From Reyranella sp. CPCC 100927 (GTDB taxonomy: Bacteria; Pseudomonadota; Alphaproteobacteria; Reyranellales; Reyranellaceae), in assembly GCF_007859315.1 (NCBI RefSeq), contig NZ_VOHA01000006.1, forward strand, positions 362,651 to 426,650: 64,000 bases of DNA, in the 5' to 3' direction. The position numbers and the translations under genes were made by a program. Under the pieces are notes generated by a model that was given only the letters and a program-made list of their open reading frames with translations, was not told the DNA's origin and searched no databases. Below, piece by piece: positions 25,558-33,541 of this stretch (its first letter is position 1; each line of letters starts with the position of its first letter).

Positions 25558-27276
25558 CTACAGCACGCAGCCGTGGTGCGCCGATGATACCAGTCGGACG
25601 TACTTGTCGTGCACCGAGCCCGGACGCACGCGCGACGCCAGGTCGGGTTGGCGCCACGCGGCCATGCGGCGGGTGATCTCGGCGTCCGGCACGTCGAGGT
25701 TCAAGGTGCGGGCCGCAGGGTCGATGACGATGGTATCGCCGTCGCGCACCGCGGCGATCGGACCGCCGCGCGCCGCCTCGGGCGAGATGTGCCCGATCAG
25801 GATGCCATGCGAGACGCCGGAGAAGCGGCCGTCGGTGATCAGGGCGACATCCTCGCCCAGCCCGCGGCCCTGCAGCTGGATCGTCAGCATCACCATCTCG
25901 GGCATGCCGGGCCCGCCCACCGGGCCGACATTGCGCACCACGATCACGGTGCCGGGCACGATCTGGCCGGCGCGGATAGCGGCCATGGTATCGGCCTCGG
26001 ACTCGAACACGCGCGCGGTGCCGCGAAACTGTCCTTTCTCCAGCGTCTTGCCGGACAGCTTCAAGAGACAGCTCTGCGGCGCAAGGTTGCCGGTCAGAAC
26101 GCTGATGTGGTTGTTGGGCGGTGCGATGGGCTTGGCCACGGGCCGCACGATGTCCTGCGGCGCGATCTGCTCCAGGGTCGGCACCGCCGCGAGGTTTTCC
26201 GCCAGCGTCTTGCCCGTCACGGTCATGACGTCGCCGTGCAGCAGGCCGTTGCGCAGCAGCTCCTTCATCACGATGGGCACGCCGCCGATCCCATGCAGGC
26301 TGGTCATGGCGTAGGGGCCGTGCGGCTGCAGGTTGGCCAGCAGGGGGACGCGCTCGCCAACGGCCTGGATGCGATCGATGGTGACCGGCACCTGGGCCTC
26401 GCGCGCGATGGCCAGCAGGTGCAGGTACATGTTGGTCGAGCCGCCCATGGCATAGACCGTGGTGATGGCATTCTCGAAGGCGCGCTCGGTCATGATGTCG
26501 CGCGGCCGGATGCCGGCGGCCATCAGCCGGTAGAGGGCCTCGACCGAGGCGCGCGCCTGAGCGCGGACGTCGTCGTGGATGTCGCTGCTGGCGTCGTAGT
26601 CGGCCGGATGCGAGGCGCCGCGCGGCAGCATCATGCCGATCGACTCGGCGATGGTGCTCATGGTGTTGGCGGTGAACATCGCGCCGCAGGTGCCGCTGCC
26701 GGGCATCACGTTGCGTTCCAGTTCCAGGAGCTCCGTCGCCGAGATCCGGTTGGCCTCGTGGGCCGCCCGGCCTTCGGCGTAATCCATGATCGTGAGGTTG
26801 GTGCCCTTGCTGGCCCACGGCTCGAAGGCGACGCGCCCGGGTGAACTCGTTCCCGGGTAGACCACTAGCCCGAAGGCGTTGGTGCGCGCCAGCGGCATCA
26901 GGGCGGCGGCGCCGGTCTTGTCGCAGCCGGAAATCACGATCATCGCATCGCCATGGTGGGCGTAGTGGCCGATCTCGAAGCAGTCGGCCACGACATCGCG
27001 CGATACCAGGCTGTAGCCGGCCGTAGGTGTCCCCTGGGTCAGGGCATCCGACACCGCCGGCGCGCCGACGATCAGTCCCTGGCCGCCGTGTTCGGCCAGC
27101 ATCTCGACCAGCAGGTCGCCGATGCGCCGCACCCGGTTGTTGCAGCGATGGGCGTTGGTGTAGGCGCTGGCGATGGTGACCACGGCGCTGGTGTTCGCAG
27201 TGCGGTCCGGGTCGAACCCGGCGGCCCGCAGTTCCACCCGCGACTTCTTCCAGTACGTGCTGCTGTCCTGTGTCAT
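25558..27276 (-). CDS. IlvD/Edd-family dehydratase (sugar-acid type likely)
   Basis: This 572-residue Fe-S dehydratase has the three cluster cysteines in [27 protein letters not shown] and [18 protein letters not shown]. The C-terminal domain contains [24 protein letters not shown], a family hallmark in its usual form. The first cysteine motif has CNNR instead of the CNxH usual in dihydroxy-acid dehydratase, so an aldonate (arabonate or xylonate) dehydratase is as likely as the valine-pathway enzyme. ATG 27276 starts the conserved region; the frame is open to 27372 with no family similarity. Mg2+ and a [2Fe-2S] or [4Fe-4S] cluster are expected. Confidence 0.9.
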   Translation of the reverse strand: MTQDSSTYWKKSRVELRAAGFDPDRTANTSAVVTIASAYTNAHRCNNRVRRIGDLLVEMLAEHGGQGLIVGAPAVSDALTQGTPTAGYSLVSRDVVADCFEIGHYAHHGDAMIVISGCDKTGAAALMPLARTNAFGLVVYPGTSSPGRVAFEPWASKGTNLTIMDYAEGRAAHEANRISATELLELERNVMPGSGTCGAMFTANTMSTIAESIGMMLPRGASHPADYDASSDIHDDVRAQARASVEALYRLMAAGIRPRDIMTERAFENAITTVYAMGGSTNMYLHLLAIAREAQVPVTIDRIQAVGERVPLLANLQPHGPYAMTSLHGIGGVPIVMKELLRNGLLHGDVMTVTGKTLAENLAAVPTLEQIAPQDIVRPVAKPIAPPNNHISVLTGNLAPQSCLLKLSGKTLEKGQFRGTARVFESEADTMAAIRAGQIVPGTVIVVRNVGPVGGPGMPEMVMLTIQLQGRGLGEDVALITDGRFSGVSHGILIGHISPEAARGGPIAAVRDGDTIVIDPAARTLNLDVPDAEITRRMAAWRQPDLASRVRPGSVHDKYVRLVSSAHHGCVL

Positions 27277-27346
27277 GAGGCGTCCGCTGCTCCCTCGTAC
27301 GCTCGCCGCGGCTCGCGCGCCTGCGACAGGCAGACGCGCCAAGCCT

Positions 27347-27650
27347 CGGAAAACGTGCCCATTTCCGGCCACACCAAATGAAGGGTTTGGGTGTGATGTC
27401 CGATTGGCTGCTGCCGATTCTGAACACTTATCGAACCATGTGCGTCGCGCCCAGCCCTGAATTTCGTCGCGTTCGCCAAGAACTCGACATGTCGGCCAGC
27501 AACGTCAACGGCCTTCAACGGCGAAGCACACCGCAGATGACGACGTGAGGGAATTTGTATATATAAATCAATTATTTATAGAGTAGAAATCCGGTTCGGA
27601 AAACGTGTTTTCCCATGCGTCTATGCGCCAGAAATGCTAAGTTTCAGCAT
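27347..27650. promoter_or_regulatory. Palindrome-rich regulatory gap between the dehydratase and an exported-protein gene
   Basis: The 392-base gap 27277-27668 holds no gene but several dyads. GGAAAAC-GT-GTTTTCC at 27598-27613 is perfect, and its left half (CGGAAAACGTG) recurs at 27347-27357. TATAAAT-CAATT-ATTTATA is at 27562-27580 in a strikingly AT-rich patch, and ATGCT-AAGTTTC-AGCAT at 27634-27650 is just upstream of the gene at 27669. These look like operators for a regulator that is not in the immediate neighbourhood. Confidence 0.5.
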
Positions 27651-27668
27651 TAACCTCGAGGGCGAAAG

Positions 27669-28343
27669 ATGGCTTCTTTGGCTCGCCGGAGTCTGCTGAC
27701 TTTCGGTCTCACGGCCGGCGTTTGTGCACTGGGCGACGTTGGTCGGCGCGGACCGGCGCCCGAGCCGATGTTTGTCCTGAAGCCGTTCGCGCGCTACCGC
27801 ACCGTTCGCAGCTTCGCCGGATGCTTGTTGTTCTACGACGAAGAAATGCCGCTCCCGTTGCGTCGAGCCATCGATGCCGAGCTTGACCGAGCGGATGCGG
27901 TGCCGGCGACACCCGCGCAGGAGCGGCAATGCGCCGAGTTTTTCGCATGGCTTGCGGTCCGCAGCATTGCGCCGCGCGCGCTCCGCCGCGCCGGGTATGA
28001 CGCACTAGCTGCGGATTGCGAGAAGCAGCTGATCCCTGGGAACGGAGGGGGCGCATGCTCGGTCGCGCAACACACGATCGGCACACAATATGCCTATTCC
28101 TCTTCAGAACCGCCGCTCGCGGTCCTCGCCTATGAGGCGAGCGCCCGCGCCTCGACGGCCGCGTTCTATGCTGGCCATGAAGATATTGCGGTTGTCACCC
28201 AGACTGGGCGCTGTTGCGCCGAAGCATTGCTCGGTGGCTCCTTCTACGACAATGACATTGATACAGCGGAAGCCTCCTGGCTTTGGGGTTTTGCCGCGAC
28301 AGCGATCAACACGGCAGCGCGCCCGCCGAAATCGCCAGGCTGA
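27669..28343 (+). CDS. Unrecognised exported protein
   Basis: A 224-residue open frame with GAGGGCGAAAG before the ATG. Residues 1-25 look like a Tat or Sec leader (LARRSLLTFGLTAGVCAL). The mature part is Cys-containing (GGACSVAQHTIG, TQTGRCCAEALLGG) with an aromatic C-terminal patch (EASWLWGFAATAIN). I recognise no family. It follows AT-rich palindromic DNA and its codon use is a little less GC-biased than its neighbours, so it may be acquired. Opposite-strand frames in the same place look less coding. Confidence 0.55.
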   Translation: MASLARRSLLTFGLTAGVCALGDVGRRGPAPEPMFVLKPFARYRTVRSFAGCLLFYDEEMPLPLRRAIDAELDRADAVPATPAQERQCAEFFAWLAVRSIAPRALRRAGYDALAADCEKQLIPGNGGGACSVAQHTIGTQYAYSSSEPPLAVLAYEASARASTAAFYAGHEDIAVVTQTGRCCAEALLGGSFYDNDIDTAEASWLWGFAATAINTAARPPKSPG

Positions 28344-28466
28344 AGCTGTACATGCATGACCTGTGCGCTGTGCCTTACGTGGACGAGCAGGCAACGGCGA
28401 CCCGATGAGCTCAGCCGGGCGGCGAAGCCACGACACGTGGTGGCGAGATGTCGTTGTGCGAAAGGT

Positions 28467-28540
28467 TGGCTGGGGGACTAGGATTCGAACCTAGACTAAC
28501 GGGGTCAGAACCCGTCGTTCTACCGTTAAACTATCCCCCA
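28467..28540 (-). tRNA. tRNA-Gln (anticodon CTG)
   Basis: On the minus strand the 74-base sequence begins TGGGGGATAG and ends with an encoded CCA. The 7-bp acceptor stem TGGGGGA pairs perfectly with TCCCCCA. The anticodon arm ACGGG-TTCTGAC-CCCGT places CTG at positions 34-36. The T arm carries GGTTCGAATCC, and the D arm AGTTTAACGGTAGA is normal. Confidence 0.97.
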
Positions 28541-28682
28541 ACGGGATGGCGGCCCGGCCGCAGGCGATCATGTAGCGGCGCCCGGCCGCCTTGGCAAGCA
28601 CCGCGCTGCGGCTTCCACGCCACTGTTTTTGCTCGCCGATCGGCACATGCTTCGGTACCATCGGAACCGGAGAGGCTTGAAT

Positions 28683-29771
28683 ATGTCGGAGGCGGGTACC
28701 GGAGTCGGCGGCTGGCGGTGTGGGCGGTTTGCGCACACCTTTGCGTCCATCGACCTCGGCACGAATAACTGCCGTTTGCTGGTGGCACGCGCGTCGGCCA
28801 CCGGTTTCGACGTGCTGGACTCCTATTCCCGGCCGGTCCGCCTGGGCGAGGGGGTCGCTTCCCAGCAGGTGCTGTGCAGCGGCGCGATCGAGCGCACCAT
28901 GGAAGCGCTGGACGCCTGCGCCAACAAGATCCAGAAGGCGGGTGTCACACGGTCGCGGCATATCGCCACCGAGGCCTGCCGGCGGGCGCTGAACAGTGCC
29001 GATTTCCTGGCCCGCGTGCAGCAACGCACCGGCCTTGCGTTCCAGATCATTAGCCCGCGCGAGGAGGCCCGCCTGGCCCTGGCCAGCTGCGAGTCGCTGA
29101 TCGACCGGCAGTCCACCCATGTACTGCTGGTCGATATCGGCGGCGGCTCGACGGAGGTGGTGTGGGTCTCGGTGCGGCCGCGCGAGGCGGGCGCCTGCGG
29201 GCTCGACCTGTCGATCCTGGATACGATCTCGATACCCTGGGGCGTCGTCACCCTGACCGAGGCGCGGCTCGCCGGCCAATCCAAGTGCCAGCCGTTGGCG
29301 GCCGGCATCTACGAGCAGATGGTGGCGCAGATCAAGGACGCGCTGGCGCCGTTCTGCCGCGGCAACGGGGTCGGCGGCCGGGTGGCCGCCGGCGGGGTGC
29401 AGATGATCGGTGCCTCGGGCACGGTCACCACCATGGCGGCCTACGGCATGGGCCTGAAGCGCTATCACCGGGCGACGGTCGACGGCACCAGTATCGATCG
29501 CGATACCATCCTGCGCATCGGCGGCCACCTGGCGCGGATGTCGGTGGAGGAGCTGTCGGGGCTGCCGTGCATCGGCTGGGAGCGGGCCGAACTGGCCCTG
29601 GCCGGCGGCGCCATCCTGGAGGCGGTCTGCCGGCAATGGCCGGTCCAGCGCGTCGTCGTTGCCGACCGCGGCCTGCGCGAAGGGGTTCTGGTCGACCTCA
29701 TGCGCGAGGCGGATCGCGAGTGCGATCCGCTGACACGGCGCGTAGAAGAGACGACGCCATTCACCGTGTGA
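28683..29771 (+). CDS. Ppx/GppA-family phosphatase
   Basis: This 362-residue protein of the exopolyphosphatase/guanosine pentaphosphate phosphatase family has an actin-like fold. Phosphate-1 motif ASIDLGTNNCRLLVA is near residues 20-35, phosphate-2 VLLVDIGGGSTEVVWV around 150, and the later MIGASGTVTTMAAY matches the third glycine-rich loop. ATG 28683 follows CCGGAGAGG. It lies 12 bases before rlmE, a pairing common in alphaproteobacteria. Whether it degrades polyphosphate, pppGpp or both is not clear; it lacks the C-terminal HD domain of longer Ppx enzymes. Confidence 0.92.
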   Translation: MSEAGTGVGGWRCGRFAHTFASIDLGTNNCRLLVARASATGFDVLDSYSRPVRLGEGVASQQVLCSGAIERTMEALDACANKIQKAGVTRSRHIATEACRRALNSADFLARVQQRTGLAFQIISPREEARLALASCESLIDRQSTHVLLVDIGGGSTEVVWVSVRPREAGACGLDLSILDTISIPWGVVTLTEARLAGQSKCQPLAAGIYEQMVAQIKDALAPFCRGNGVGGRVAAGGVQMIGASGTVTTMAAYGMGLKRYHRATVDGTSIDRDTILRIGGHLARMSVEELSGLPCIGWERAELALAGGAILEAVCRQWPVQRVVVADRGLREGVLVDLMREADRECDPLTRRVEETTPFTV

Positions 29772-29783
29772 GCTGCTGACGAT

Positions 29784-30500
29784 ATGGCAAAGGACAAAGG
29801 CGGAAGCCGCTCCACGCGGGGCGGCGGCGTTGGCGGGCGCCGCGAGGCGGTGCGCGTCAAGACGGCACGCGGGCGTACGGTATCGTCGGCGCGCTGGCTG
29901 GAGCGGCAGCTCAACGATCCTTACGTGCATGAGGCCAAGCGCCTGGGCTTCCGCTCGCGCGCCGCCTTCAAGTTGCGTGAAATCGACGATCAGTTCCGGT
30001 TCCTGCGGCCCGGTATCGCGGTCGTCGATCTCGGCTGCGCGCCCGGCGGCTGGTGCCAGGTGGCGGTGCAGCGGGTGCGTCCGCTCGAGACCGGTGGCAC
30101 GATCGTCGGTATCGACGTGACCGAGGTCGAGCCGATCGCCGGCACCACGATCCTGCATCAGGACTTCATGGCCGACGACGCGCCCGAGCGTTTGAAGGCC
30201 GCCTTGGGCGGGCAGGCCGATGTCGTGCTCAGCGACATGGCGGCACCCGCCACCGGCCATCCGCAGACCGACCATCTGCGGATCATGGCGCTGGCCGAAA
30301 CCGCGCATGCCTTCGCGCGCGAGGTGCTGAAGCCCGACGGGGTCTTCGTCGCCAAGGTGTTGCGCGGCGGTACCGAGCGGGCGCTGCTGGAACAGCTGAA
30401 GCGCGATTTCAAGGTCGTGAAGCACGTCAAGCCACCCTCCAGCCGGGCCGACTCGGCGGAGATGTTCGTCGTCGCCACCGGTTTCCGCGGCGGCAATTGA
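29784..30500 (+). CDS. rlmE: 23S rRNA (uridine-2552 2'-O) methyltransferase RlmE/FtsJ
   Basis: This 238-residue SAM-dependent enzyme methylates the ribose of U2552 in the 50S A loop. SAM motif I is [13 protein letters not shown], and the K-D-K-E catalytic tetrad can be traced: Lys in AAFKLREI, Asp in [13 protein letters not shown], Lys in [10 protein letters not shown] and Glu in [14 protein letters not shown]. An N-terminal extension of basic residues ([13 protein letters not shown]) is typical of alphaproteobacterial homologues. Confidence 0.95.
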   Translation: MAKDKGGSRSTRGGGVGGRREAVRVKTARGRTVSSARWLERQLNDPYVHEAKRLGFRSRAAFKLREIDDQFRFLRPGIAVVDLGCAPGGWCQVAVQRVRPLETGGTIVGIDVTEVEPIAGTTILHQDFMADDAPERLKAALGGQADVVLSDMAAPATGHPQTDHLRIMALAETAHAFAREVLKPDGVFVAKVLRGGTERALLEQLKRDFKVVKHVKPPSSRADSAEMFVVATGFRGGN

Positions 30501-30507
30501 CGGCGGC

Positions 30508-30578
30508 GACGTTTCGTCGTTGGCTGCGCGCCACTAAAAGCGGCGGCATGCCGCGCGATAGCCAAACGAGGAAACGTC
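30508..30578 (+). promoter_or_regulatory. Long hairpin covering the ribosome site of the DUF1993 gene
   Basis: GACGTTTC at 30508-30515 pairs with GAAACGTC at 30571-30578, directly before the start ATG. The pairing extends inwards through TTGGCT against AGCCAA and GCGCG against CGCGC. The GAGG ribosome site at 30568-30571 lies in the stem. It could serve as a terminator-like end for rlmE, a translational switch, or both. Confidence 0.45.
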
Positions 30579-31085
30579 ATGACGATTTCGATGTATTCGG
30601 CCAGCGTGCCGGTGTTCCAGCGCCAGCTCGGCGCCTTGGGCAAGGTGATCGACAAGGCCGCGGCCTACGCCGCGGCGAAGAAGATCCAGGATGCTGCGCT
30701 GCTGCAGACCCGGCTTTTCCCCGACATGCTGCCGTTGGTGCGCCAGGTGCAGATCGCGGCCGATTTCGCCAAGAGCACGCCGGGGCGCCTGACGGGCAGC
30801 GAGTTCCCCAAATACGACGACGGCGAGACCACGCTGGCTGAATTGAAGGCGCGCATCGATAAGACGCTGGCCTACGTCGCGACCTACACGCCGGCCCAGT
30901 TCGAAGGCAGCGAAGGACGCGAGATCACCATACCGATTCCCAACAATCCGCTGACGTTCAAGGGCGAGGTCTTCCTCCTGCACTTCGCCATGCCCAATTT
31001 TTATTTCCACGTCACCACGGCCTACGACATCCTGCGCCACTGCGGCGTGGAGATCGGCAAGCGCGACTTCATCGGCGGTTTGTGA
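30579..31085 (+). CDS. DUF1993 domain protein
   Basis: This 168-residue cytoplasmic helical protein matches the DUF1993 family throughout: SVPVFQRQLGALGKVIDKA, then ARLFPDMLPL-type segment TRLFPDMLPLVRQVQIAADF, LAELKARIDKTLAYV, and the histidine-containing end LHFAMPNFYFHVTTAYDILR. The fold is DinB-like (four-helix bundle with possible metal site). No function is known. Its stop overlaps the possible GTG start of the next gene, but the preferred start there is 20 bases on. Confidence 0.93.
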   Translation: MTISMYSASVPVFQRQLGALGKVIDKAAAYAAAKKIQDAALLQTRLFPDMLPLVRQVQIAADFAKSTPGRLTGSEFPKYDDGETTLAELKARIDKTLAYVATYTPAQFEGSEGREITIPIPNNPLTFKGEVFLLHFAMPNFYFHVTTAYDILRHCGVEIGKRDFIGGL

Positions 31086-31105
31086 TCGGGCCGGGTGGCA
31101 ATCGC

Positions 31106-31933
31106 ATGGCCGACGCGCACGTCGTTACCTTCTACGATCGCCACCCGATCAGCGCCCAGCAGATCCTCGACAAGCTGCGCGATGCGGGCCAGCCGATCGA
31201 CGGTCTGACGGCGGCCGACCTGTGGCCGCATGATCAGGATCACTACGGTGGTCTCGATGCCAATGACGCGCTGGCGGCGCGCGCCGGCATTGGCGCCGAC
31301 ACACGCGTGCTGGATCTGTGCGCCGGGTTGTGCGGCCCGGCGCGGCATAACGTAGCCGTGCGCGGCTGCACTGTCGTGGCGCTGGAACTGAACGCGCACC
31401 GCGCCGCCGGTGCCAGCGGGCTCAACGAACTCGTGGAGCTCGACGATCGCATTGCCGTGGTGCAGGGCGACGCCACCATGCCGCCGTTCGGCGACAGCGT
31501 GTTCGACGTCGCGTGGAGCCAGGAAGCGTTCCTGCATATCGCCGACAAGCCGCCTCTCCTGGCGGGTGCCCGGCGGGTACTCAAGCCGGGTGGCCGGCTG
31601 GCATTCACCGACTGGGTCGCGGGGCTGGCGCTGACGGCAGCGGACCGCCGCATGATGGACGAGGGTATCGCCGCCAAGGCGATCCATAGCCCCGGCGAGT
31701 ACGAGCAGCTTCTGCAGGACGCCGGCTTCGCCAGCATCAGCCGCGATGATCTGTCGGCGGCGTGGCGGCCCATTCTCGAGGCGCGCCTGCAGACGTACCG
31801 GCATCTGCGCGAGGATGCACAGCGCGCCACCGGTGGCGATCCGCACGCCGACTATGTGCGCTTCTATGAGCGCTTCGTTGCGCTGGTCGCCAGCGGCGCC
31901 TTGGGCGGCGCACGCTTCGTCGCGATCGCCTGA
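31106..31933 (+). CDS. Class I SAM-dependent methyltransferase
   Basis: This 275-residue methyltransferase of the UbiE/sarcosine-dimethylglycine type has motif I VLDLCAGLCGPARHNVA near residue 70, GDATMPPFGDSVFDVAWSQE as motifs II-III, and RRVLKPGGRLAFTDW as motif IV. ATG 31106 follows GGGTGG. A GTG at 31082 would overlap the DUF1993 stop. Acceptor unknown; a small molecule such as an amine, quinone or sterol-like substrate is expected from the fold class. Confidence 0.88.
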   Translation: MADAHVVTFYDRHPISAQQILDKLRDAGQPIDGLTAADLWPHDQDHYGGLDANDALAARAGIGADTRVLDLCAGLCGPARHNVAVRGCTVVALELNAHRAAGASGLNELVELDDRIAVVQGDATMPPFGDSVFDVAWSQEAFLHIADKPPLLAGARRVLKPGGRLAFTDWVAGLALTAADRRMMDEGIAAKAIHSPGEYEQLLQDAGFASISRDDLSAAWRPILEARLQTYRHLREDAQRATGGDPHADYVRFYERFVALVASGALGGARFVAIA

Positions 31934-31966
31934 TCGTCCCCGGCTGAACCACGGAACACGATCACT

Positions 31967-32001
31967 CCTGGGAGGGAGGGCGGGACGCCCGCGCTCCCAG
32001 G
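31967..32001. repeat. Short copy of repeat family C
   Basis: CCTGGGAG at the left and CTCCCAGG at the right enclose GGGCGGGACGCCCGC, giving a compact palindrome. The sequence GGGCGGGACGCCCGCGCTC matches, in inverse, the arm of the longer copy at 35318-35413. It lies in the 203-base gap before the Rieske gene. Confidence 0.75.
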
Positions 32002-32136
32002 GGCTCGCTTTGCTCGCGATCACAGTGTGCGTTCGCGTGCTGGAGCCCAGCAATGCGTGGGCGTCATTTGCTCGTTGTGCGCCGTTTTGATAAAATCGAA
32101 CAAATGTCCGATCAACGGACGAAATCGGAGGAAACC

Positions 32137-33459
32137 ATGCTATCTGCGCGTGATAACGATGCGCTGACGCGCGTTGGCCCCGGTACGCCGATGGGCGAGT
32201 TGATGCGGCAATATTGGATTCCGGCCTGCCTGTCCTCGGAACTCGAGCCCGATGGCGAGCCGATGCGCCTGCTGCTGCTGGGCGAGCAGTTGATTGCGTT
32301 TCGTGACAGCGCCGGTCGCATCGGCATCATGGAGCACCGCTGCCCGCATCGCTGCGCCTCGCTCTTCTTCGGACGCAATGAACAGAACGGCCTGCGCTGT
32401 GTTTACCACGGCTGGAAGTTCGACGTGGAGGGCAATTGCCTCGAGATGCCCAACGTGCCGGCGTCGCAGGACTTCAAGAGCAAGGTCAAGACCAAGGCCT
32501 ACAAGGTCGTCGAACGCGCCGGCCTGGTGTGGACCTACATGGGACCGCGCGCCGAGGCGCCGCCACTACCCGAGATCGAAGCGCTGATGTTGCCGGAAGA
32601 CGAGCGCAGCCTGCGCGTCCACCAGCGCGAGTGCAACTGGCTGCAGTCGCTGGAAGGCGACATCGATACCTCGCATTTCGGCTTCCTGCATATCGGCAGC
32701 GTCGATGCCGACGATGTCGATCCCGCCACCATGCACCGCTGGAGCATTGTCGATCGGGCGCCGGACTATCATACGCGCGAGACCGAGTGGGGAACGATGT
32801 ACACGGCCTATCGCGAAGCCGAACCGGGCACGTACTACTACCGGTTCGCGCACTTCCTGCTGCCGTTCTTCACCCACACGCCCAACGGCTCGTTCCACGA
32901 TCAGATCCAGTGCACCATCAACGTGCCGATGGATGACACGCACACCATGACCTACAACGTCGGCTGGACCAAGCGCACGCCGCCGTTGCAGACGCTGAAG
33001 ACGGGCGAGCCGATTCCCGGTCTGCCGCCCGACATGACGTACCTGCCGCGCACCAACGACTGGTATGGCCGCTGGCGCCTCGCTGCCAACCGCGACAACG
33101 ACTATTTCATCGATCGCGAGATGCAGCGCCGGTCGAACTACTCGGGCATCCAGGGCATCGGCCGGCAGGATCAGGCCATGATCGAGTGCATGGGCGAGAT
33201 CGTCGACCGCTCGCTGGAGCACCTGGCGCCGAGCGATCGCATGATCATGGTGACACGCCGGCGGCTGTTGAATGCAGCCCGCGACCTGCAGAACGACAAG
33301 AAAGTGCCAGCCACCGTCGATGGCGCGCACATCTATCGCGGGGCACGCGGCGGGGCGTTCCTTGCGCCGATGGACCTCGACTGGGGCGAGGCCTACACCC
33401 GCAACCTGCGGAACGCCTTCAGCCCGCTGGGCATGCTGATGGCACAAGCGGCGGAGTAA
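32137..33459 (+). CDS. Rieske non-heme iron oxygenase, large subunit (phthalate dioxygenase-like)
   Basis: This 440-residue ring-hydroxylating or demethylating oxygenase alpha subunit has a Rieske [2Fe-2S] site with C69 and H71 (EHRCPHRCASLFFG) and C88 and H91 (RCVYHGWKFD). The mononuclear iron ligands are H180 and H185 in DIDTSHFGFLH. The overall length and the absence of a beta-subunit gene fit the phthalate 4,5-dioxygenase/carboxylate group. ATG 32137 has GGAGG at ideal distance and is preferred to ATG 32104. The same locus supplies a ferredoxin and reductase, so a complete three-component oxygenase is encoded. The imported substrate is unknown. Confidence 0.93.
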   Translation: MLSARDNDALTRVGPGTPMGELMRQYWIPACLSSELEPDGEPMRLLLLGEQLIAFRDSAGRIGIMEHRCPHRCASLFFGRNEQNGLRCVYHGWKFDVEGNCLEMPNVPASQDFKSKVKTKAYKVVERAGLVWTYMGPRAEAPPLPEIEALMLPEDERSLRVHQRECNWLQSLEGDIDTSHFGFLHIGSVDADDVDPATMHRWSIVDRAPDYHTRETEWGTMYTAYREAEPGTYYYRFAHFLLPFFTHTPNGSFHDQIQCTINVPMDDTHTMTYNVGWTKRTPPLQTLKTGEPIPGLPPDMTYLPRTNDWYGRWRLAANRDNDYFIDREMQRRSNYSGIQGIGRQDQAMIECMGEIVDRSLEHLAPSDRMIMVTRRRLLNAARDLQNDKKVPATVDGAHIYRGARGGAFLAPMDLDWGEAYTRNLRNAFSPLGMLMAQAAE

Positions 33460-33541
33460 TAACCGACAGCCCCGGATCATCGACGCGCTCGGCTAAAGCA
33501 CGCCCGCGGATCGCACAATCGGGCGGCATCAGGGAGGGAGC

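Noticed and set aside
24707..27427. Long minus-strand frame (906 codons) across the LysR and IlvD-like genes
   Set aside because: It covers two genes with clear families in other frames, and its composition is Arg/Gly/Pro-rich with no motif.
27709..28086. Minus-strand frames opposite the unrecognised exported protein
   Set aside because: The plus-strand frame has a ribosome site and a leader peptide; the minus frames are rich in Arg/Ser/Pro with no start signal.
28467..28540. tRNA-Leu or other isoacceptor
   Set aside because: The seven-base loop TTCTGAC puts CTG at positions 34-36, which decodes CAG, so tRNA-Gln; no long variable arm is present as would be expected for tRNA-Leu.
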